Assembly (NCBI GenBank): GCA_022749905.1
Contig: JAKIWU010000101.1
Coordinates: forward strand, 1-5,084
Direction: 5' to 3'
Length of the DNA stretch: 5,084 bases
Source: Thermoplasmata archaeon
GTDB taxonomy: Archaea > Thermoplasmatota > Thermoplasmata > Lutacidiplasmatales > UBA184
In this document: one piece after another, positions 1 through 5,054 of the stretch
Layout of the letters: each line of letters begins with the position of its first letter
Position numbering within the stretch: position 1 is the first letter of the stretch
The notes under the pieces: model-generated
Told to the model about the DNA's origin: nothing
The model's input: the letters and a program-made list of their open reading frames with translations, nothing else
Databases searched by the model: none
Program-made: the position numbers and the translations under genes

Positions 1-477
1 AGGAGCGAGGACCTCCGCCGTTTCGTAGACCGGCACCCTCGGGCGGAAACCGAAGGTGCGAAGTCGTCCGAGGAGTTCCGCCCGCATTCGCTCCGCGCGC
101 GAGCGGGTCGGTGCGCGGACACGGAGGGTGAGACCGACCTTGAAGAGGTCCTGCTCGCCCGCAGCGAGGCGGGCTGCGAGCTCCTGCGCGCTCCCTGCCT
201 CGAGCTCGAGCTCGGCGGTCCGGACCCCTTCGCCGGGACGACCCTCCGAAAGTTCTGCCTGCGCGACGGCGCCCGCTCCTTCGACGAGCGCGAGGGAACG
301 GGAGCGCTCGATCCGATGGATCTGCATCCGGAGCGCGAGGTCCTCCGTAGTCGGTAGAATCCGCCCGAGGAACCCGAACGGCACCTCCTTCGGAAGCTCG
401 GCAAGCAGGACAGGGAGCTCGAACCCGGAAGGACGGGCGACCCACTCGGGGCCCTCGGGCGCATGGCGCTTTCTCAC
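1..477 (-). CDS. VirB4-like type IV secretion ATPase, N-terminal part (runs off the left edge)
   Basis: This is the first 159 residues of a protein that leaves the window in frame. It reads like the N-terminal domain of VirB4/TraC-type ATPases, which power pilus assembly and DNA transfer at the inner face of the membrane. The visible signature is LPKEVPFGFLGRIL (residues 29-41), then DLALRMQIHRIE (46-57). A GEQDLFKVGLTLRV segment (107-120) follows, and then an Arg/Glu-rich helix (124-142). This is the usual order of 'Pro-Arg/Lys-x-Val...Gly-Phe-Leu', 'D-hydrophobic-x-hydrophobic' and 'G-x-x-x-L-F-x-V' found ahead of the nucleotide-binding domain. Walker A and B would lie beyond position 1, so ATPase activity is inferred. 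The start is GTG at 477-475, which overlaps the TGA of the preceding gene as GTGA. A GAGG at 488-485 sits 7 bases upstream. No signal peptide or membrane helix is visible, as expected for a cytoplasmic motor. Confidence 0.72.
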   Translation of the reverse strand, partial: MRKRHAPEGPEWVARPSGFELPVLLAELPKEVPFGFLGRILPTTEDLALRMQIHRIERSRSLALVEGAGAVAQAELSEGRPGEGVRTAELELEAGSAQELAARLAAGEQDLFKVGLTLRVRAPTRSRAERMRAELLGRLRTFGFRPRVPVYETAEVLAP

Positions 478-827
478 GGTCTGTCCTCGAATGCCGGCCG
501 CCGACCGGCCGTGAGCGCGAGTCCGATGGCGGGAACCCCGAGCACGGCGCCTCGAAGGAGGGAGAGCGCCGGAGGCGCCAGCACGAAGAACGCCGCTCCC
601 GCCACGATCGCCCCCAGCAAGAGCGCGCAGCGGGATCGGCCAAGCGCACGGGTACGGCTCTGAGGATGGATCCGGACCATCCATCCGACCGTGGCGAGGG
701 CCACGAGAGCAACCGTAAGTCCGAGGAAGAACGGCCAGGCGGCCGATGCAAGCCCGACGATGGGGGCGAGAACGCCGGCGCTTCGGACGGGGTCGACGTC
801 CTCCACCGGAGGGAGCGAGAGCTTCAC
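474..827 (-). CDS. Small unrecognised multi-helix membrane protein between the PrgI-like and VirB4-like genes
   Basis: This encodes 117 residues and I do not recognise the family. The protein is strongly hydrophobic. After a short polar N-terminus (about 1-14) there is a long apolar stretch at about 16-52, enough for one long or two short helices. A basic loop follows at about 52-66 (RIHPQSRTRALGRSR), then two further hydrophobic segments at about 67-84 and 88-107 and a charged tail ending EDRP. By the positive-inside rule the basic loop should be cytoplasmic. A longer frame opens at 848, but I chose GTG at 827-825. A near-perfect Shine-Dalgarno AGGAGGT (839-833) lies 5 bases before it, and the GTG forms a GTGA overlap with the stop of the upstream gene. 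Its place between the PrgI-like and VirB4-like genes suggests an accessory inner-membrane subunit of the secretion complex, possibly at the site where VirB4 docks. That role is inferred from position only. Confidence 0.75.
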   Translation of the reverse strand: MKLSLPPVEDVDPVRSAGVLAPIVGLASAAWPFFLGLTVALVALATVGWMVRIHPQSRTRALGRSRCALLLGAIVAGAAFFVLAPPALSLLRGAVLGVPAIGLALTAGRRPAFEDRP

Positions 828-1600
828 CGGAGACCTCCTGCGTTCCAACCGAAGTCCGATAGGGCGCGACGGAGCTCCACACCTGCGAGGCGGATCGGAT
901 CGAGCCCGAAGGAGCCGAGGCGCGCGCGGAGATCGGTCGACCGATCGTCGACCTCCGGTGGGCCTCCCGACGTGCCTGGAGGACGCAGCAACGCGATCCG
1001 GACGCGACGGCGTCGCCGGCGACGAAGGAGAAGGGAGAGGAGCTCCGCGTAGCCCGCCCGCGCGCCGGCCTCCTCAGCTCCGAGCCGCTGTAGGGTGGGC
1101 AGTCGGAACGGCGTCGCAGGGATCGGGACGGTCGAGGCGTCAAGGTAGACGTCTTCCGCAAGAGAACGGAGCAGGGCGCGATACGCCTCGAAGAGCTCTC
1201 GGGCGTCCCTCGGTGGCAGGAACCGCAGGGGCAAGCCACCCACCTCGAAGATCTCCGCGGCAACTCGCCCGTCCCGCGCGCCCGCCTCGCTGCGGGGGGA
1301 TCGCGCATCCGGGGCTCCCGGATCGATCCGCCCGAATCTCTTGCGCCGCTGCCAGCGAAGGTAGTCCGCCGCGCGCTCATCGAGCCCCTTTCCGTCCGGT
1401 CGGTACGTCGCGAGCAGAAATCCGGCAACGAGGAACGGAAGCCATGCGGCCGCCCCCCCGATGGGGAGCACCGTGGTCCCGATGGCCGCATAGGCGGCGA
1501 ACTTGAGGGCGTCGCGGGCGGAGGGGAACGGGCCGAGCCGCATCCTCCGGTCGAGGCGCTTGGGGAGCGGGATGTCGAGCGGGCGCGCAGGGTCGCTCAA
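824..1600 (-). CDS. PrgI/VirB3-like membrane protein fused to a TraC-like soluble domain
   Basis: This encodes 258 residues in two parts. Residues 1-90 look like the PrgI/VirB3 family of small type IV secretion subunits. They start with DIPLPKRLDRRMRLGPF (9-25), continue with two adjacent hydrophobic helices (about 31-49 and 51-66), and end with a conserved-looking DGKGLDERAADYLRWQRRKRF (69-89). Residues about 110-258 form a soluble domain. Its elements are GRVAAEIFEVGGLPL (111-125), a helix RELFEAYRALLRSL (134-147), a strand after it, an Arg-rich stretch (193-199) leading into VRIALLRPP, and a final LRARLGSFGLDPIRLAGVELRRAL helix pair (224-247). This order resembles the TraC-like domain often coded between PrgI and VirB4, or the first N-terminal subdomain of VirB4. 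PrgI alone is usually near 100-130 residues, so a fusion is inferred. The start is TTG, overlapping the upstream stop as TTGA. No strong Shine-Dalgarno precedes it, so translation probably depends on the upstream gene. Confidence 0.75.
   Translation of the reverse strand: MSDPARPLDIPLPKRLDRRMRLGPFPSARDALKFAAYAAIGTTVLPIGGAAAWLPFLVAGFLLATYRPDGKGLDERAADYLRWQRRKRFGRIDPGAPDARSPRSEAGARDGRVAAEIFEVGGLPLRFLPPRDARELFEAYRALLRSLAEDVYLDASTVPIPATPFRLPTLQRLGAEEAGARAGYAELLSLLLRRRRRRRVRIALLRPPGTSGGPPEVDDRSTDLRARLGSFGLDPIRLAGVELRRALSDFGWNAGGLR
833..839 (-). promoter_or_regulatory. Strong Shine-Dalgarno that decides the start of the small membrane protein
   Basis: The minus strand reads AGGAGGT, then five bases, then GTG at 827-825. 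The site lies inside the end of the PrgI-like gene. It fixes the start at 827 instead of the longer frame opening at 848, because that start would lie upstream of this site and has no comparable one. Confidence 0.75.
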
Positions 1601-2730
1601 CGGCCCGTCCGATTCTGTCGGAAGTTCCGGAACGCTGGATCGTCGAGGCGATGGCCACCGCTCGGAGCACCGGGGCTCGCGGGCCTCAGATGCCGGAGGA
1701 GATGGCTCCCACCGCGACCGAGCAGCTCACCGGCGGCGATCGGGAGGGTGAGGGGAAATGGGGTCCTCCCGACCGCGCCGATTGCACCACGGACGCCCGT
1801 CGCTCGCGTGGCGGTTCGTGCGTCGGTGAACGGCCTCGCATAGCTCGAGGCGCCGAGCGAGGCGAATCCAAGCCCCCTCTGGAGGCCCCCACCGATGGCG
1901 CTCCCGGCGCCAGGGAATCCGAGCTGGCTGAGATGCGAACCGGCGGAGGAGAGGAGCGCGGGCGAACCCAGGGAGATGGTGAGGTATCCGAGGAGGAAGA
2001 GGACCGAAGGACTCCCGACCGCGAGCTCGAGGGGAACGACCATCACGCACGGCAGGAACGCCGCCTCCCCGAACAGGAGCCACGCGCGCCGTGCGAGCGG
2101 CCGCAGGGCCGGGATCGTGCCGGCGAGCGTGAACGCCGGCAGGAGGACGAGCAAGACCCCGATGAGGGCGTCCCGCATCGCGATCGCGGCCGCAAGGAGA
2201 AGGACGAGGCTGAAGAGGGCGAACGAGACAATGAACGCAAGCGCGCCGTTGTCCCAGCTGAATCCGATCGCGCCGGGACCTGCGAGATTCGCCCAGATCT
2301 GCCAAGCCCCCCCGTCGAACCCCGCGATGGTCGGATAGATCGATCCGGCGAGATCGAGGAGGGCACCTCCTACAGGTACCGCGATGTTCGCGAGGACAAC
2401 GTAGACCACGAGCCGCGGGAGGATCCCCTCGAGGCGGGCCGTCTCCCGTCCGAGGAACGACCGCGTCAGGTAGAGGAGCCCGATCGCGACGACGACGAGG
2501 ACGATGGCGGGATCGACCAGGTGGAGGACGAGGTACTCGGAGAACCGGCTCGCCTCGGAGAGGAACGAACCACTCCCGCCGGTGACCGGCGGATAGAGCG
2601 AGCGGGGCGAGAGTTCCGGCACCACGAGTCCTTCGTAGGTCGGGCCGGTGATCGTCTGCAGGATCGTCGTGAGGGCCGCGAAGAGCGCGAAGAGGAACGC
2701 CTGGATCGCCGGCGCGAGGGGATTCGACAC
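1597..2730 (-). CDS. VirB6/TrbL-like polytopic membrane channel protein
   Basis: This encodes 377 residues. Seven hydrophobic segments can be drawn, at about 8-28, 72-89, 106-126, 163-184, 187-205, 219-238 and 241-262. They are followed by a Gly/Ala/Ser-rich, basic tail of about 115 residues with no membrane helix. This shape, with a paired helix block around the MRDALIG turn (185-191) and the LARRAWLLFGEAAFLP segment (212-227), is that of VirB6/TrbL proteins. They form the inner-membrane channel of conjugation machines, and archaeal CedA belongs to the same group. A large loop (about 29-71) and another rich in Gly and Trp (about 130-162) probably face outside. Sequence similarity in this family is low, so the call rests on topology and neighbours. 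The start is GTG at 2730-2728. A GAGGGG (2742-2737) overlapping the stop of the pilin gene lies 6 bases upstream, and the gap between the genes is only 10 bases. Confidence 0.72.
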   Translation of the reverse strand: MSNPLAPAIQAFLFALFAALTTILQTITGPTYEGLVVPELSPRSLYPPVTGGSGSFLSEASRFSEYLVLHLVDPAIVLVVVAIGLLYLTRSFLGRETARLEGILPRLVVYVVLANIAVPVGGALLDLAGSIYPTIAGFDGGAWQIWANLAGPGAIGFSWDNGALAFIVSFALFSLVLLLAAAIAMRDALIGVLLVLLPAFTLAGTIPALRPLARRAWLLFGEAAFLPCVMVVPLELAVGSPSVLFLLGYLTISLGSPALLSSAGSHLSQLGFPGAGSAIGGGLQRGLGFASLGASSYARPFTDARTATRATGVRGAIGAVGRTPFPLTLPIAAGELLGRGGSHLLRHLRPASPGAPSGGHRLDDPAFRNFRQNRTGR

Positions 2731-2736
2731 GGGAGG

Positions 2737-2742
2737 CCCCTC
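2737..2742 (-). promoter_or_regulatory. Shine-Dalgarno for the VirB6-like gene, overlapping the pilin stop codon
   Basis: GAGGGG on the minus strand begins within the TGA stop of the pilin gene (2743-2741) and lies 6 bases before GTG 2730. A ribosome ending the pilin would be placed on this site, which fits reinitiation. Confidence 0.55.
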
Positions 2743-3139
2743 ACGCGCCGGTCAGGATCCATTGCGCGAGACCCCAGACGAGACCGCTCAGGGCGGCCGC
2801 CAGGACGACCGTGCCGACGAGGGCGTCGCGCGCCCGGTCCTTGGCCTGGATCTTCTTCGTCACGTCGTTCGAGAACCAGCTGAGCGCCACGCGGGCCCAG
2901 GCGATTGCGAGGATCGCACTGCCCGCAGCTGCGACGAGGGCAACGATCCGCTCGAGGGCGTGGGAAAAGTTCCCCACGGCCGTCCCATTGTCTGTGGGAA
3001 CGGAGGGTGCGAGCCCTGAACCCGTCAGCCCCGGCGTGAGATCGGTGAGGGGAGCGGGGGAGCTTGAGACGCCCTCTCCATGAACCAGGACGAGAGCCAG
3101 GGCGAGGGCAAGAATCGCGGTGCCGAACCCGCGGATCAT
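2741..3139 (-). CDS. VirB2/TrbC-like type IV secretion pilin candidate
   Basis: This encodes 132 residues. There is a Sec-type signal peptide at about 1-22 (a basic start MIRGF, then an Ala/Leu core). A Ser/Pro/Thr/Gly-rich spacer follows at about 23-58, then two hydrophobic helices at about 63-85 and 106-128. They are joined by a short basic loop, SNDVTKKIQAKDRARDAL (90-107). A signal peptide plus a helical hairpin with a small basic cytoplasmic loop is the architecture of VirB2/TrbC pilins, which polymerise into the transfer pilus. The spacer is longer than the mature N-terminus of typical VirB2 pilins and carries two N-glycosylation sequons (N51, N57), so the pilus may be glycosylated if the host is an archaeon. 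An in-frame start exists at 3184, but ATG at 3139 is preferred. It has AGGGAG (3150-3145) 5 bases upstream, forms an ATGA overlap with the upstream gene and gives a clean signal peptide. It is the only ATG start in the operon with a strong Shine-Dalgarno. Confidence 0.7.
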   Translation of the reverse strand: MIRGFGTAILALALALVLVHGEGVSSSPAPLTDLTPGLTGSGLAPSVPTDNGTAVGNFSHALERIVALVAAAGSAILAIAWARVALSWFSNDVTKKIQAKDRARDALVGTVVLAAALSGLVWGLAQWILTGA

Positions 3140-4899
3140 GCCGGCTCCCTCTCCGGGGTGACCGAGCCCGCCGGGGGATTCCAATGGAGCATCTCGCTTC
3201 CGTCCGTCACCGCCTCGATCCGGAGTTTACCGGCGGCGTTGAGCCGCCGGATCGCTGCGTCCGTCTCGGGCGCACCGATCCCTTCGTCTTGCGTGAGGAG
3301 GGTCAGAACGGCGCGCTCGATCCCTCCGGAGCCTTCGAGCAGACGCTCGAGAACCTCATCGACGCGCGGAACAACGGTCGCGGGTCGACGACGATTCAAG
3401 AGGTACCGCCGAACCACAACGATGCCCACTGCAGTTGCAATCGCCGCTACACCGAGGGACGAGGCAAGGCCGGCGATCGAGCCCCAGGATGCCGAGGAGC
3501 CTCCGTTGGAGATTCGGGCGGGATCCGCGGGAGCTTCGGGCGGGTGGGGAGCCGCCGAGGCTGCGGCCGTTGCTGCGCCGATCGAGATCGTCTCGACGCT
3601 GGTCGAGCTTCCTTCCAACGCGTCCGTCACGGCCAGTCGGATGACGAGGTAGCCCGGGCTCCGCGGGCTCGCGATCCAGTCGAACGGGCCCGCGGAGCGT
3701 TCGACCCCTTTCACAGCCTCTCCGTCGGAAAGCGCGAGGGAGTAGTAGTACGGAGCCACGCCTCCACCGAGGTCGACGCTGAGGTTCAGGGGGGCGAGGG
3801 CCGACGGGTCGTCGGTGGGGATCGCGAGGGCGACGGAGAGGGCGGGGAAGACGCGGATGGTCTCGTTCGCCGTCAAGGGAACTCCGGCGGCGTCGTGCAC
3901 CTCGAAGCGGACGGTCGCATTCCCCTCGGAAAGGAACCGACCGGACCAGTCGATCGGCTCGGAGGCACCAACGCGGCCCGTTGCGCCCGTGACGTTGAGG
4001 GCCGGCAGGCTCGTCGCCGCGGCCCATTCGAAGGGTGGCGTGCCATCGGAGACGAGGCCGGCGAGGTAGGCCGAAGCGCCGGCATCGACCTCGCCCCGGG
4101 TGGCCGTGAGAAAGAGGGTGGGCAGCGCGTGGATGGCGGCGACGACCGCCTGAATCTGCGCCGTCGCCCCGTACCGATCCGAAACGGTCGCACGGAACCA
4201 CTGATACCCGGGAACACTGGCCATCGCCGCGACATCGATCGTCCCTGGCTCGGGAAGGATCGAACTCCCCGAGGGGCTCCCTGGCAAGGGTTGCCACGCG
4301 AGGGAGAAGGGGGGAAAGCTCCCGGCCACCCCGATGGTGATCGGGATCGGGCGACCGACGTCCGTCGCGGGTAGACCGGCGGAGAGGGAGAGCGAGGGGG
4401 CGTCCCCGATCCCCACGGTCGCGTTCGCCGTCGCAGAATCGTTGAGGCCATCGAACGCGCGGAGACCGATCTCGAGCTCTCCGGAAGCCGGCGCGTCGAA
4501 GGCGACGGAGGCACCCGAGCCGGTCGCGCCGAGCGAATCGACCCAGGAGAACCGGTAGGGGAGGAGGCCTCCCAAGGGAAGCGCGCTCAGGTTGAACGGT
4601 CGACTGGGATCGACGGAGGACCCTGGTAGGAGGATGCTCACCGAGAAGCCGAAGGTCGTGCCGTGGGGACCCTGCGCGTCCCGGAGCACGGCTGGCGCGG
4701 GACCCGTATCGGTGCGCCCGGGGAGGTGTTCTCCTGCGGCCGTGGCGGGGATTACCCGTGGTTGCGCGGGACCGGAGCCGGCCGAAGCCGCTGCCACCGG
4801 AATCGAGAGAACCAAGGCGAGAAGTCCGACGAGGAGCGGGCCCCCGAGTCGTCCGAGATACGGTGCGTTCGCACGCCACGCCATCACCGCAACCACCAT
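3136..4899 (-). CDS. Surface protein: signal peptide, four PKD/Ig-like domains, membrane helix, cytoplasmic wHTH-like domain
   Basis: This encodes 587 residues from ATG 4899. The order is a signal sequence (hydrophobic core about 20-40), a polar Pro/Ala spacer, then four beta-sandwich-like repeats at about 84-164, 169-257, 260-351 and 353-441. Each has a 'G-x-x-P-[FY]-x-[FW/Y]' element (PYRFSW, PPFSLAW, PPFEWA, APYYYS) and a later 'G...[IV].[LFA].[AV].D' strand (LRAFDG, ATVSDRYG, FEVHDAAG, LAVTDALEG). This is typical of PKD/Ig folds. A Ser/Ala/Pro linker, one membrane helix (about 474-496) and a basic stop-transfer VRRYLLNRRR follow. The inside domain (about 511-574) looks like a winged helix: helices VDEVLERLL, ERAVLTLLTQ and TDAAIRRLNAAGKL, then a two-strand wing. 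Seven NxS/T sequons all fall in the outside part, and there is no cysteine. Alternative starts are GTG 4992 (no ribosome site, poor signal peptide) and ATG 4884 (weak GGTGGT upstream). Its function is not known; adhesion or signal sensing for the pilus is an inference. Confidence 0.75.
   Translation of the reverse strand: MVVAVMAWRANAPYLGRLGGPLLVGLLALVLSIPVAAASAGSGPAQPRVIPATAAGEHLPGRTDTGPAPAVLRDAQGPHGTTFGFSVSILLPGSSVDPSRPFNLSALPLGGLLPYRFSWVDSLGATGSGASVAFDAPASGELEIGLRAFDGLNDSATANATVGIGDAPSLSLSAGLPATDVGRPIPITIGVAGSFPPFSLAWQPLPGSPSGSSILPEPGTIDVAAMASVPGYQWFRATVSDRYGATAQIQAVVAAIHALPTLFLTATRGEVDAGASAYLAGLVSDGTPPFEWAAATSLPALNVTGATGRVGASEPIDWSGRFLSEGNATVRFEVHDAAGVPLTANETIRVFPALSVALAIPTDDPSALAPLNLSVDLGGGVAPYYYSLALSDGEAVKGVERSAGPFDWIASPRSPGYLVIRLAVTDALEGSSTSVETISIGAATAAASAAPHPPEAPADPARISNGGSSASWGSIAGLASSLGVAAIATAVGIVVVRRYLLNRRRPATVVPRVDEVLERLLEGSGGIERAVLTLLTQDEGIGAPETDAAIRRLNAAGKLRIEAVTDGSEMLHWNPPAGSVTPEREPA
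3145..3150 (-). promoter_or_regulatory. Shine-Dalgarno for the pilin gene
   Basis: AGGGAG on the minus strand lies 5 bases before ATG 3139, inside the last codons of the PKD/wHTH gene. Together with the ATGA overlap it supports the 132-residue pilin over the longer frame from 3184. Confidence 0.65.
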
Positions 4900-4917
4900 G
4901 CGGTCCGACCGGGGCCG

Positions 4918-5054
4918 TGCTATTTCCGCCGGGCCGCGCCGGCGAACGATGCTATGTGACTTCCGCCGGCTCGACGACGGCGCACCTTCCACCCTACATC
5001 AATCCCTCACGGTCCCTCGCGGCGGGTCGTGGCTCCTCCCGCAGGCTGCTATTT
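4918..5054 (-). repeat. Three copies of an 8-base AAATAGCA-type motif in the operon leader
   Basis: On the minus strand AAATAGCA occurs at 5054-5047 and 4925-4918, with a one-mismatch copy ACATAGCA at 4957-4950. These are the main A/T-rich spots in about 185 bases of GC-rich non-coding sequence. They could be tandem promoter elements or sites for a regulator. The outer copy at 5054-5047 also contains a TAG that could end a gene entering from the right, so that copy may have a different origin. Confidence 0.35.
4919..4926 (-). promoter_or_regulatory. Candidate archaeal TATA-like element for the operon
   Basis: On the minus strand the sequence GGCGGAAATAGCA stands out as an A/T-rich island in a very GC-rich leader. 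Purines lie just upstream of it, where an archaeal BRE would be. Its centre is about 24 bases from ATG 4899 and about 39 bases from ATG 4884. With the usual 25-27 base spacing, transcription would begin near 4897-4895, which gives a very short leader for the 4884 start or an almost leaderless 4899 start. This is only a pattern reading. Confidence 0.35.

Noticed and set aside
828..848. Longer start for the small membrane protein (GTG/ATG-type start at 848)
   Set aside because: It would add MERRRSP ahead of GTG 827 and discard the strong AGGAGGT site and GTGA overlap, so the shorter start is favoured.
691..1506. 271-codon plus-strand open frame opposite the PrgI-like gene
   Set aside because: Arg/Pro/Gly-rich antisense shadow with no ribosome site or recognisable motif.
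1651..2883. 410-codon plus-strand open frame opposite the VirB6-like gene
   Set aside because: Its product is an extremely Arg/Glu/Gly/Asp-rich string with no fold-like pattern, as expected for the complement of a hydrophobic high-GC gene. The opposite strand gives a convincing membrane protein.
3064..4374. 436-codon plus-strand open frame opposite the PKD/wHTH gene
   Set aside because: Low-complexity Arg/Gly/Asp-rich translation with no motif. It overlaps a minus-strand gene with clear domain order and a signal peptide.
3200..4700. Possible tandem DNA repeat from the four Ig/PKD-like domains
   Set aside because: The domains share only a sparse residue pattern. I see no long matching DNA between them, so they are old divergent repeats and not a recent duplication.
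3356..4879. 507-codon minus-strand open frame in another frame of the PKD gene
   Set aside because: Arg/Pro-rich shadow with no hydrophobic core. The frame I kept has four repeats, a membrane helix and an ending that couples to the next gene.
4900..4992. Longer start of the PKD protein at GTG 4992
   Set aside because: The extra 31 residues are Arg/Ser-rich, put a long charged segment before the signal peptide and have no ribosome site. The TATA-like element would then lie inside the gene.
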